A stretch of 35,548 nucleotides of DNA, taken from positions 1 to 35,548 of the IMG/VR virus record IMGVR_UViG_3300036985_000326; one strand, given 5' to 3'. Numbering within the stretch: position 1 is the stretch's first letter; every line of letters starts with the position of its first letter. The notes under the pieces are model-generated. The model saw only the letters and a list, made by a program, of their open reading frames with translations. It searched no databases and had not been told where the DNA came from. This stretch comes from a virus. Of the stretch, positions 22,558 through 30,962 are shown in pieces. A program made the position numbers and the translations under genes.

Positions 22558-23203
22558 CGGAGCAACTGGTGATATTATATTTAGTCTACCTACCATTAAA
22601 AAAATGGGTGGAGGAACTTTGTATATTTCACCTTATCATTTGCAAAGGGCTGAAAGCATAGCGCCGTTAATTAAATTACAGGATTATATTAAAGATGTTA
22701 TTGTAAGTGATATAACACCGCCTATTGATGTTGACTTGGATAAGTTCAGAGTATTTGCAGGTCATCACTCAAATTTGATTGAGGCGCATTTAAAGGCACA
22801 AGGATTAGAAGATAATAGCTGGAGGGATGGATGGTTAAGGATTGAGGATAAGCAGCCTATAATCGACTATACTTATTCGGTAATAAATACAGGTTCAAAT
22901 TATAAAGACCCTAACTTTGATTGGAATAAAGAAATAAAATACTTACTAACGTTAAGCGATAGGGTTTTTTATTTGGGTTATAAAGAAGAATTTGATTTAT
23001 TAAATAATAATGAAGCGGAATTTTTTGAATGTGATTTTTTAACTGCCGCTGAAATGATTTATTACGCTAGAATGTTTACAGGTGGATATTCAGCCTTATC
23101 AACAATTGCAATGGGATTAGGTATTAATTATAGGATGGTTCAAGCACCAGACCATACTTGCAGTAGTTTATTAATGGAAAGAGAAAAAATAATAAATTTA
23201 TGA
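22541..23203 (+). CDS. GT9-like (heptosyltransferase-related) protein
   Basis: A 220-aa protein. MTFKHSGATGDIIFSLPTIK matches the GDIIxxLP opening of GT9/heptosyltransferase-like GT-B enzymes, and MFTGGYSALSTIAMGLGI matches their late Gly-x-Ser/Asp...A..LG donor-site segment. It is shorter than full-length heptosyltransferases (about 320-350 aa), so it is a compact variant. Two glycosyltransferases in a row beside an AT-hook protein suggest a glycosylation pathway of DNA, capsid or surface glycan. It couples to terS by ATGA. Confidence 0.65.
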   Translation: MTFKHSGATGDIIFSLPTIKKMGGGTLYISPYHLQRAESIAPLIKLQDYIKDVIVSDITPPIDVDLDKFRVFAGHHSNLIEAHLKAQGLEDNSWRDGWLRIEDKQPIIDYTYSVINTGSNYKDPNFDWNKEIKYLLTLSDRVFYLGYKEEFDLLNNNEAEFFECDFLTAAEMIYYARMFTGGYSALSTIAMGLGINYRMVQAPDHTCSSLLMEREKIINL

Positions 23204-23583
23204 GTTTAGAGAAGCAACCACATGGAGGGTTTTTAAACCGATATGAGAAAGGCGCAGCATGGAAGGGTAATAGGAATGGTAGACCTAGAAAGTACATAAC
23301 TGACCTAGCACCAATGGGTTATAAGAACGCACAGGTAATGGATTGTATTCAAGTATTAATGGCAATGACTGTGGATGAACTTAAAGCGGTTTGGGATAAC
23401 AAGGAAAGCACTATATTAGAAAAGACTTTGGCAAACGCTTTAATCAAATCAATGGCTAAAGGTTCTTTGTATTCAGTAGATACATTATTAAGTAGGGTAT
23501 ACGGTAAGCCTAAAGAAACTACGGCAGTAATTCAGGATAGCAAAATAGAAGTAGTTTTTGTTAAGGGTAAAACTATTTTATGA
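23200..23583 (+). CDS. terS: Putative terminase small subunit
   Basis: A 127-aa basic protein: FLNRYEKGAAWKGNRNGRPRKY is the NGRPRK-type opening found on small terminases and related DUF5681-like proteins; a helical middle (TVDELKAVWDNKESTILEKTLANA) and KGSLYSVDTLLSRVYGKPKE follow. It would bind the packaging site and recruit the large subunit, whose start overlaps its stop by 4 nt. Position is strong evidence. Confidence 0.7.
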   Translation: MSLEKQPHGGFLNRYEKGAAWKGNRNGRPRKYITDLAPMGYKNAQVMDCIQVLMAMTVDELKAVWDNKESTILEKTLANALIKSMAKGSLYSVDTLLSRVYGKPKETTAVIQDSKIEVVFVKGKTIL

Positions 23584-24734
23584 TTTTAGAGTTACCAGAA
23601 GCACATACAAATCAATTAAAAATACTTGAATCAAAAGCAAGGTTTAGGGTTGTAATGTGTGGCAGAAGGTTTGGAAAGTCTGAATTGTCACAGGTTGAAA
23701 TAATCAGTAATGCAATTCAAGGAATGAACGTAGCATATATTACACCAACCTATAAACTAGCAAAAACATTCTTTGAGAAATTAACACAAAGTTTACCATT
23801 TGAAAACAACAAAAGCGATTTAACAATTCATTTTCCCAATTCGGGAACTGTTGAATTTTTCACAGGCGAAAGACTAGATAACTTAAGGGGTAGAAAATTT
23901 CATTTAGTTGTTATTGATGAAGCAAGTTTTATACCTAATTTAGAAGATGGCTGGCTAAATTCAATCCGACCAACGTTAACCGATTATCAAGGTAGAGCAT
24001 TATTCCTATCTACACCAAGAGGTAAAAATTATTTTTATTCTCTTTACATGAAGGGAGGGCAAAAGGATTGGGATAGTTTTAAATTTACTACATACGACAA
24101 TCCTTATATTTTAACTTCAGAAATTAATGACGCAAAAGCACAGTTACCAAATGCAGTATTTGAACAGGAGTATATGGCTAACCCAATGGAGAACGCAGCA
24201 AACCCATTCGGTTCAGAACATATAAATAAATGTGTAAAGTTCATAAGTACCAATGAACCAATGTATTATGGAATAGATTTAGCAAAGTCATTCGATTGGA
24301 CTGTCATTATTGGATTAGATTCTAATGGAGATGTTTGCCATTATGAACGATTTCAAAAAGATTGGCTTCAGACAAAAGAAACAATTAAAAACATACGAAA
24401 GCATAAACATATTTTTATTGATAGCACTGGAGTAGGTGATGCAATTGTTGAGGACTTACAAAAGCACTTTAACGACATGACTGGATTTAAATATACATCA
24501 ACTAGCAAGCAACAATTAATGGAAAGCCTTGCATCATCAATCCATAAAGCCGAGATAGGATTCCCAATTGGTGCAATCAAAGATGAATTAGAAATATTTG
24601 AATATCTATTTACATCAACTGGGGTAAGGTATTCAGCGCCATCCGGATTCCATGATGACTGTGTAAATGCTTTAGCTTTAGCCAATAAATGCCGGATTGA
24701 AAATAGGGGAAGCGGACAATATCACTACATTTAA
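23580..24734 (+). CDS. terL: Terminase large subunit
   Basis: The packaging motor and genome-cutting nuclease. ATPase: Walker A CGRRFGKS at 27-34, Walker B LVVIDEAS near 109-116, and a coupling motif ALFLSTPRGKN. RNase H-like nuclease: YGIDLAKSFDW near 230, IFIDSTGVGD near 278 and FHDDCVNALALA near 357. At 384 aa it is at the short end for the family but no motif is missing. It sits downstream of terS and heads the packaging/tail block. Confidence 0.95.
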   Translation: MILELPEAHTNQLKILESKARFRVVMCGRRFGKSELSQVEIISNAIQGMNVAYITPTYKLAKTFFEKLTQSLPFENNKSDLTIHFPNSGTVEFFTGERLDNLRGRKFHLVVIDEASFIPNLEDGWLNSIRPTLTDYQGRALFLSTPRGKNYFYSLYMKGGQKDWDSFKFTTYDNPYILTSEINDAKAQLPNAVFEQEYMANPMENAANPFGSEHINKCVKFISTNEPMYYGIDLAKSFDWTVIIGLDSNGDVCHYERFQKDWLQTKETIKNIRKHKHIFIDSTGVGDAIVEDLQKHFNDMTGFKYTSTSKQQLMESLASSIHKAEIGFPIGAIKDELEIFEYLFTSTGVRYSAPSGFHDDCVNALALANKCRIENRGSGQYHYI

Positions 24735-24754
24735 TTACATTTCTCAAAAACTTA

Positions 24755-24760
24755 TATAAT
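24755..24760 (+). promoter_or_regulatory. TATAAT box 6 nt before a late gene
   Basis: TATAAT with 6 nt to the ATG at 24767. The same box at nearly the same distance precedes the genes at 30963 and 31990. It could be a phage-sigma -10 element giving near-leaderless mRNA, or only an AT-rich initiation context. Confidence 0.3.
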
Positions 24761-24766
24761 AGATAT

Positions 24767-25414
24767 ATGACAATTAAACAATTTCAAGAGTTGTACTATG
24801 TGGCTACTTCATCCGATATTGACCTAGATAAGTCAATTAAGATGGTAGGGATAGTAACAAATAAAACACCCGAACAGGTGGAAGCAATGTCAATGCTCCG
24901 ATTTAATTTACTATGCGCAAGGGTACACAATGAGTTTAAATTATTTGAAAGAGATTTATTAAAAACCAAACCAAAAAAGATAGTAAGGATAGGAAAGCGC
25001 TTTTATAAAATCAATTACGATATAGCAAAAGCAAAAGCATCAACCTATGTTGAAGTTGCAACCTTTAGCACTGATATTATTCAGAACTTACATAAGGTAA
25101 TGGCTTCAATAGTTACACCGATTAAATTTAGATGGGGCAAGTGGGTTGAGGTAGAGCATGAAGATTTAGCAAAGGAAATGGAATCAATGGATTTCGAGGC
25201 TGCTTATCATGCAGCGGTTTTTTTTTACACACTATTCAATGTATCAATGCAAGTTATCCAGCCTTATTTGATAAACGAAATAACAAGGAAGGGGATATCG
25301 AAGGAGAAAGCAACGGAGATACTGACGAATTCGCAAAGCATTTTGGATGGCTTTACAATGCCAAGATGGTCGCAGACTTCGAAGGAATACCTTTACAATC
25401 GGTTTGGGATTTAA
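24767..25414 (+). CDS. Putative tail assembly chaperone, unshifted product
   Basis: A 215-aa protein: MTIKQFQELYYVATSSDIDL, VEAMSMLRFNLLCARVHNE and KWVEVEHEDLAKEMESMDFEA in a helical layout typical of the small chaperones that coat the tape measure during tail assembly. Near its end is a run of nine T (25218-25226). From about 25285 this frame turns unlike the genome, using TCG, ACG, GAG, AAG and CTG, while the -1 frame becomes normal and continues to 25497. I take this as the unshifted half of a frameshifted pair. Role inferred from arrangement and position after TerL. Confidence 0.6.
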   Translation: MTIKQFQELYYVATSSDIDLDKSIKMVGIVTNKTPEQVEAMSMLRFNLLCARVHNEFKLFERDLLKTKPKKIVRIGKRFYKINYDIAKAKASTYVEVATFSTDIIQNLHKVMASIVTPIKFRWGKWVEVEHEDLAKEMESMDFEAAYHAAVFFYTLFNVSMQVIQPYLINEITRKGISKEKATEILTNSQSILDGFTMPRWSQTSKEYLYNRFGI

Positions 25415-25497
25415 AAGTTTTACATTTTTTAAATGATTTACTTTATTTAAAATTAAAGCAGGATAAAGAAAATGAGCATAACAAAAAGCCAAGCTAG
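25162..25497 (+). CDS. -1 frame extension of the tail assembly chaperone
   Basis: The -1 frame is open from 25162 to a TAG at 25495-25497. Past the T9 run it encodes an acidic linker (NNKEGDIEGESNGDTDE), then a compact domain (FAKHFGWLYNAKMVADFEG, IPLQSVWDLKVLHFLNDL, YLKLK). This is well-formed protein with the A/T-ending codons of this genome and no ATG of its own at a sensible place. A -1 slip on the T-run would give a 243-aa fusion (153 + 90 codons). This mirrors lambda gpG/gpGT, whose shifted tail binds the tape measure. The alternative is a miscounted T-run in the assembly. Confidence 0.6.
   Translation, partial: RFSKGNGINGFRGCLSCSGFFLHTIQCINASYPALFDKRNNKEGDIEGESNGDTDEFAKHFGWLYNAKMVADFEGIPLQSVWDLKVLHFLNDLLYLKLKQDKENEHNKKPS
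25218..25226 (+). promoter_or_regulatory. T9 slippery site for -1 frameshifting
   Basis: Nine T in a row, read GTT TTT TTT T in frame 0, contain an in-phase T TTT TTT heptamer that lets both tRNAs re-pair at -1. A missed base in the run would mimic a shift, so read support matters. Confidence 0.5.
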
Positions 25498-26110
25498 AGA
25501 AATTGCACTAGGCAGGAATCTAGAAGGTGATTTTAATTTGGAGGATAATAAATTAATTGATTTAAAAGATGTTACGCTTTCATTTTTTGAAAAATACGCA
25601 GCTATTTATTTACTTGCAATCAGTGAAAGCATAAAGAAAAATCAAGTTGTCGGCAGTGGTAAAATGCTAAAGGGTATTGACCCGCAGATTTCAAAGGAAG
25701 AAAGTACCATGCGTATTTACATGGCTGATTATTATGACTTTGTAAATAAAGGGGTTAAAGGTGTAAAGAATTATAAGAATGCGCCAGCAAGTCCTTATAA
25801 ATATAAAAATTATGTAATGAATGCCGAAGGTAGGGCATCAATAAAAGATTATATACAAAGCGGTAAAGCGAAGATAAGTGTAGCAACAAAGAAAAACACA
25901 ACAAACGCAGTAGGATTAGAAAAGAAAAAAATTAGTTTAATTGATTTAAAAACAAATACTTTAATTTATTTGATTAAAAAGTACGGTATTAAAACGACTA
26001 ACTTTTTTGATGAGGCAACCGAAAGCGTAAGAAAATCAATGATTGAAGATATAAGCGAAGTAATGGCACAAACAATAGTAATTCAAATAGGACAACCCAA
26101 AAAGAAATGA
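25472..26110 (+). CDS. Putative tail completion / HK97 gp10-like protein
   Basis: A 212-aa basic protein. SFFEKYAAIYLLAISESIKK then GKMLKGIDPQISKEESTMRIYMADYYDFVNKGVKGVKN resembles the gp10-type tail-completion proteins: a helix, strands, and a Tyr-rich turn. The C-terminal half is Lys-rich helices. It overlaps the chaperone extension by 26 nt and the next gene by 4 nt. The gp10 link is by pattern and neighbourhood only. Confidence 0.45.
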   Translation: MSITKSQAREIALGRNLEGDFNLEDNKLIDLKDVTLSFFEKYAAIYLLAISESIKKNQVVGSGKMLKGIDPQISKEESTMRIYMADYYDFVNKGVKGVKNYKNAPASPYKYKNYVMNAEGRASIKDYIQSGKAKISVATKKNTTNAVGLEKKKISLIDLKTNTLIYLIKKYGIKTTNFFDEATESVRKSMIEDISEVMAQTIVIQIGQPKKK

Positions 26111-27255
26111 GTATAACAATTAACACAAACCCAGCAAGCGGAAGTACTGCACAAGATGACCTGTGGCACGTTGCAACAAGTACGGCATCCGGTTCAACTG
26201 ATATGAAATATATCTTTGAAGTATATGTTGGTGGAAATAGGAAAATATCAGTAAGGCAATTTCCTGAACCATCAAACGGTAAAGCATATTTTAACGCAGG
26301 TGCTACGGTGCGAAATAGCATGACTTTTAATTGGTTTGAGCCAATTGGTAGCGCTTACGTTTATGAGCCAAATTTAAGCGGTGAAATGGCGGTACAATAC
26401 GATATAAGAGTAGGTGAGGAAGTAAGCGGAATAACCACCTTTAATTTAGCATCTGGAAGCGTAACTGCATACAATTACAATGCGCCATTATTCAAAAGGA
26501 GGGTTGCTACATTATCAGATAGGTTAAATAAATGGTTAACAGTCCGTCCAGCTTATGCCAATACTAAACTAGGTGAAAATTTATATATACCATTTTATAC
26601 AAATGCGGCATTAAATTTAAAGTGTTCAACCTATGACGCTTCAAATAATTTAATAGCTACGGCAAGCGGAAGCACTACCACAATAGAAAATGGATTTGTA
26701 CAAATGAATATCGGAAGCGCAGCCATTGCAACCGAATTAGGTATTACAATTAACGATAGTGTAAAGTATTATGAAGTTTGGTTTAATAGTTTTGATAAAA
26801 TAAGGGTTAATGTTGTTTGCAATCCAAAGTACGACCCTATAAATATTCACTTTGTTAACAGTTGGGGGATGTGGGATAGCGAAAGATTTGATTTAGTTAG
26901 TAAACTTAATATGTCGGTTGAAAGGAAAGGATTCGAGCAAAGAGATTATAGATTTAACGGTAATGCAGTTGAATACAAAAGCGCATCAAATAGGTATTAT
27001 GAAGGTGCAATTAATTATAGTAATAAATCAAATTTTACTTATAAGTTAACTGCTGACGCATTAACGGATGATGAGTATACTTGGATGGCAGACCTTATAG
27101 TATCACCACAAATATTAATGGAAATTGAAGGATATTTTTATCCAGTAACATTGACTGAAAATAATTACGAGTTTAGTAAAAATGTATTTAACAAATTAAA
27201 GGCATTAGAGTTAACGTTTAATATGAACCAAACAAGATACTCCCAATTACGATGA
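26107..27255 (+). CDS. Tail/baseplate structural protein
   Basis: A 382-aa beta-rich protein (MKYIFEVYVGGNRKISVRQF, GEEVSGITTFNLASGSV) with late aromatic segments (INIHFVNSWGMWDSERFDLV). No enzyme motif. It lies between the tail-completion gene and the hub-like gene and overlaps both by 4 nt. Bacteroidota phages often carry such a protein here, probably at the tail tip. Exact role not determined. Confidence 0.55.
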   Translation: MSITINTNPASGSTAQDDLWHVATSTASGSTDMKYIFEVYVGGNRKISVRQFPEPSNGKAYFNAGATVRNSMTFNWFEPIGSAYVYEPNLSGEMAVQYDIRVGEEVSGITTFNLASGSVTAYNYNAPLFKRRVATLSDRLNKWLTVRPAYANTKLGENLYIPFYTNAALNLKCSTYDASNNLIATASGSTTTIENGFVQMNIGSAAIATELGITINDSVKYYEVWFNSFDKIRVNVVCNPKYDPINIHFVNSWGMWDSERFDLVSKLNMSVERKGFEQRDYRFNGNAVEYKSASNRYYEGAINYSNKSNFTYKLTADALTDDEYTWMADLIVSPQILMEIEGYFYPVTLTENNYEFSKNVFNKLKALELTFNMNQTRYSQLR

Positions 27256-29282
27256 CAAGAATATTAATCGAAGGATTTGACCTAGATATTGACAAAGGAT
27301 TGAGCAATCAAATTACTTATTCGGTAAGTGATTTAAAAGCAATAGATACTAAAACAACTTCATTTAGTAAAACAATTATATTACCTGGAACTGCAAATAA
27401 TAATAGTTTGTTGGGTAATATATTTGAGTTTAATAATGCTAACTATACAAACATTGTTGAGCCAAATGTTAAGTACAATTACAATGCAAGTAAAACGGCA
27501 AAGTGCAGTATTGAAGTAAATGGAATGACTGTTATTAAAGGAATATTTAAATTGCTTGAAATTATTATTGATGGGGAGAATATCGAATATGAATGTAGCG
27601 TAATCGGTGAACTTGGCGGATTTTCAATGAAAATGGGGGCAAAGAAAATTGAGGAGTTAGATTTTAGCGTTTATAATCATGTTTACAGTATAGCAAATAT
27701 AACTGGTAGTTGGGCAAATGAAAATGCAGGGGCTGGGTATTATTATCCCTTAATTGATTATGGTACTTATTCAACCGATAAAAAAAATTGGAAATATGGA
27801 ACTTTTAGACCTGCTTTATTTGTAAAAGAATATTTAGAAAAGATTTTTGAAGTTAATGGCTATACGTATGAATGTGATTTATTTAGTACGGATAGATTTA
27901 AAAGATTAATCATTCCACATAACTTAAAAAAAATAGTAAGCTATCTAACAGGGCAAATGGAGTTAGCTGCTAAAATTGCAACCTATACAGGCGCAACGGC
28001 TTGGAGATGGAATGCAGTAACATTGGGCGATTTCCTTTCTGGAGATATTGATGGAGAAAGTTGGTATTATAACGGAGCAAGCACAATAACCGCAAATTTT
28101 AAAATAGCATTATCAGGTCAAGTTATTTCACAGGATGGCGCTGGAGTTAAACCATTTGAATTAAGAAAGAATGGGGTTATAATTGGATTTGTAAATATAA
28201 CAACCGGAAGCAGTTTACCATATACATTTTCTAATAAGCAAATAAATGTAAATAATGTAAGTGTTGCAAATGGTGATACATTTTCCGTTACTTATCCATC
28301 TTATAGTATAACATCATTAAGACAAATTACAAGTTCATTTAAAGTAACTACTAATTCAGTTAGTCCAGTAACAATCAATTTAGGGGATACAATTACTATA
28401 AATGACTGCATACCTAAAAACATACTTCAAAAAGATTTCTTTGCTTCGATTCTTAAGCTATTTAATTTATATGTAGATGAGAATAGGTTTGATGAAAAGC
28501 ATTTGATTATTAAACCTTATGTTGATTATTATAACGGAACTGTTGAAGATTGGAGTGATAAAATAGATAGGGCAAAACCGATTAGAATTAAACCTATGTC
28601 GGAATTAAATAGTAGGTACTATTCTTTAAAATATAAAGATGATAATGATTATTGGAACGAGTTATATAAAAAAAGATATAATGAAGGATATGGTAGCAGG
28701 ATATTTGACAGCGAATATGAGTTTTCTAAAGAGACTGAAAATGTAGAATTAATTTTTGCACCAACACCATTGGTCGGGTATGCAGGTGAAGAAAAAATTT
28801 ACAGCACTATATTTAAACAAACAAATGCGCTAGAGGAAACCATTGATAGTGTTATTAGAATATTAGTAGCAAAGAAAATTACAGGGGTTGCAAGTTATAA
28901 TATCCTAGATGGTGCGACTGTATTAACAAGCCAGACTGCTTATGGATATGCTGGACATTTTAACGACCCTGATGCAGTAGCAAACGATTTAAATTTTGGT
29001 GCAACACAAGAACTATTTTTTACATTAGTTAGTGGCGCTTTAAATGTTAACCAGTTCAATGTTTATTATAGTCCTTACATGGCAGAGATTACCGATAAAG
29101 ATAGCAGGTTATTAAGTTGCAATGTAAAGTTAACCGATGTGGATATTTTCAATCTTGATTTTGCAATTTTTAAATATATTGATGGCGGTTTATATAGGTT
29201 AATTAAACTTACTGATTATACACCAGAAGCAAACGAAACAACGAAGGCAGATTTTTTAAGAGTAATAAATAAAGAATATTAA
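27252..29282 (+). CDS. Putative tail hub / baseplate protein
   Basis: A 676-aa protein with the opening common to Bacteroidota-phage tail-tip proteins: LDIDKGLSNQITYSVSDLKA, TTSFSKTIILPGTANNN, NYNASKTAKCSIEVNGM. Residues about 265-385 form an extra Ser/Thr-rich beta domain (FELRKNGVIIGFVNITTGSS) that could bind a surface glycan. Then ILQKDFFASILKLFNLYVDE and HLIIKPYVDYYNGTVEDWSD return to the hub-like core. It directly precedes the tape measure. The family call is moderate, the glycan idea speculative. Confidence 0.6.
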   Translation: MTRILIEGFDLDIDKGLSNQITYSVSDLKAIDTKTTSFSKTIILPGTANNNSLLGNIFEFNNANYTNIVEPNVKYNYNASKTAKCSIEVNGMTVIKGIFKLLEIIIDGENIEYECSVIGELGGFSMKMGAKKIEELDFSVYNHVYSIANITGSWANENAGAGYYYPLIDYGTYSTDKKNWKYGTFRPALFVKEYLEKIFEVNGYTYECDLFSTDRFKRLIIPHNLKKIVSYLTGQMELAAKIATYTGATAWRWNAVTLGDFLSGDIDGESWYYNGASTITANFKIALSGQVISQDGAGVKPFELRKNGVIIGFVNITTGSSLPYTFSNKQINVNNVSVANGDTFSVTYPSYSITSLRQITSSFKVTTNSVSPVTINLGDTITINDCIPKNILQKDFFASILKLFNLYVDENRFDEKHLIIKPYVDYYNGTVEDWSDKIDRAKPIRIKPMSELNSRYYSLKYKDDNDYWNELYKKRYNEGYGSRIFDSEYEFSKETENVELIFAPTPLVGYAGEEKIYSTIFKQTNALEETIDSVIRILVAKKITGVASYNILDGATVLTSQTAYGYAGHFNDPDAVANDLNFGATQELFFTLVSGALNVNQFNVYYSPYMAEITDKDSRLLSCNVKLTDVDIFNLDFAIFKYIDGGLYRLIKLTDYTPEANETTKADFLRVINKEY

Positions 29283-29283
29283 A

Positions 29284-30921
29284 ATGGCAGATACAAAATC
29301 AACGATAGCATTAGAGATAAAAGTAAATGGTGAAGCAGCAACGGCATCGGTAGGTAGTTTTAAAAAGCAATTAAAAGATGCTAATAATGAATTGCTTAAT
29401 ATGGCTTCTCAATTTGGGGAGGCATCAAAAGAGGCATTAAACGCAGCAAAGAAAGTAGCAAGTTTAAAAGATTCTATCGGAGATGCAAAAGCACTAGCAG
29501 ATACATTTAACCCAGACAAAAAGTTTGTTGCTTTAGGTGGTGCATTACAAGGGGCAACGGCTGGATTTAGTGCATTACAAGGCGCTATGGGGCTATTTGG
29601 GAGTGAAGGCAAGGAGGTTGAAAAAGCATTGTTAAAGGTTCAAAGCGCAATGGCTTTACAACAAGGGATAAGCGGTATTGCTGGGGCAATGGATAGCTTT
29701 AAAATGTTGGGTAATGAAATTAAGGGCAATCTTGTAAAAGCATTTAGCACATTAAAGGGTGCAATTGCAGCGACTGGAATAGGTTTATTAGTTGTTGGAG
29801 TAGGGTTATTAGTAGCAAACTTTGAGAAGGTTAAAGAAGTAATGTTAAACTTGATTCCGGGATTATCAAAAGTTACTGATTTCTTTGGTAAGATGATAAA
29901 TGCAGTTACTGATTTTGTTGGTGTTACAAGTGAAGCAGAAAGGGCAACTAATAGGATGATTTCGGCAGCCGATAAAAGCATTGATAAAAATAAAAAATTT
30001 TTACAGGAACATGGAGACGAAATAGACCAATATACAAAAAGAAAAATTGATGCAGAGATAAGTTATAATGAAGCAATAAAAGTAAAGGGTGCTGACCAAG
30101 TTGAAATGGCTAAAAGATTGAATAGAGAATTAGCACAAGCAGATGTAGATAGAAGAAAACAAATTAATGCCGATGCTAAAGCAGTAAAAGATAAAAATGA
30201 TAAAGATGCTGAAGCAGCAAAAATAAAAAGACAAGCAGCAACTGATAAATATTTTGAAGATGCAAGAAAGCAAGGTGCGAAAGATTTAGAAATAGCAGCC
30301 GCAAAAATAAAAGACGAACAAGAACAAATAAAAAAAGAAGAACTATTGGCAGGTTCAAAAGTTACAATCAGTTCAAATGCTGCAATAGCGGTAAGGGATG
30401 CCACAAAAATGAGTGTTGAACAAACAGACGCATTAAAGAAAAAATATAATGATATTGATTTAGCAGATGCAAAAATATTGCAAGATGCAAAAGTAAAGGC
30501 AACACTTGATACTTTAAATATTGTCAGCGATATACTAGGCAAGGAAAGCGCAGCCGGTAAAGCAATGGCAATTAGTATGGCTTTAATTAATACTTATCAA
30601 GGTATTGCGGCAGGTGTTAAACTTGGTTTTCCTTTAGCAATTCCTGCGGTATTGGCAGCGGCAGCAACTGGATTTAAAGCAGTTAAAAGTATTATTGCAA
30701 CTAAAATACCTGGAGGCGGTGGCAGTGGTGGAGGAGGTAGTGCGCCATCAATGGGAAGCATAGCAGCACCAATAAAGCCTGAAGCACAAACTACAACATT
30801 ATCAACGCAGTCAATTAATCAAATAGGTGTAGCAAGTTCAAGGGCATTCGTATTGGAAACTGATGTAACAAATAACCAAGAAAGGATACAAAGATTAAAT
30901 CGCGCTGCGAGAATCAATTGA
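29284..30921 (+). CDS. Tail tape measure protein
   Basis: A 545-aa helical protein that sets tail length and is ejected with the DNA. An Ala/Lys-rich coiled coil opens it (SFKKQLKDANNELLNMASQF). A hydrophobic pair of segments lies near 160-180 (AATGIGLLVVGVGLLVANF), followed by a long charged Ala/Lys coiled coil (about 240-365) and a second hydrophobic region (GFPLAIPAVLAAAATGFKAV). A Gly/Ser linker (GGGGSGGGGS) precedes the tail end. At about 0.15 nm per residue, the tail would be roughly 80 nm. Among the longest late genes, as usual for a tape measure. Confidence 0.85.
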   Translation: MADTKSTIALEIKVNGEAATASVGSFKKQLKDANNELLNMASQFGEASKEALNAAKKVASLKDSIGDAKALADTFNPDKKFVALGGALQGATAGFSALQGAMGLFGSEGKEVEKALLKVQSAMALQQGISGIAGAMDSFKMLGNEIKGNLVKAFSTLKGAIAATGIGLLVVGVGLLVANFEKVKEVMLNLIPGLSKVTDFFGKMINAVTDFVGVTSEAERATNRMISAADKSIDKNKKFLQEHGDEIDQYTKRKIDAEISYNEAIKVKGADQVEMAKRLNRELAQADVDRRKQINADAKAVKDKNDKDAEAAKIKRQAATDKYFEDARKQGAKDLEIAAAKIKDEQEQIKKEELLAGSKVTISSNAAIAVRDATKMSVEQTDALKKKYNDIDLADAKILQDAKVKATLDTLNIVSDILGKESAAGKAMAISMALINTYQGIAAGVKLGFPLAIPAVLAAAATGFKAVKSIIATKIPGGGGSGGGGSAPSMGSIAAPIKPEAQTTTLSTQSINQIGVASSRAFVLETDVTNNQERIQRLNRAARIN

Positions 30922-30950
30922 GTATAAATTAAACAACTATTTTTAAATTA

Positions 30951-30956
30951 TATAAT
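30951..30956 (+). promoter_or_regulatory. TATAAT box 6 nt before the protease gene
   Basis: TATAAT with 6 nt to the ATG at 30963, in the 41-nt gap between the tape measure and the capsid block. It is the second of three such boxes. Confidence 0.3.
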
Positions 30957-30962
30957 ATAAAT

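Noticed and set aside
30063-30542. 159-codon minus-strand ORF opposite the tape measure
   Set aside because: Shadow of an Ala/Lys-rich coiled coil, which yields long open antisense frames rich in Phe, Leu and Ser. The tape measure frame is clearly the real one.
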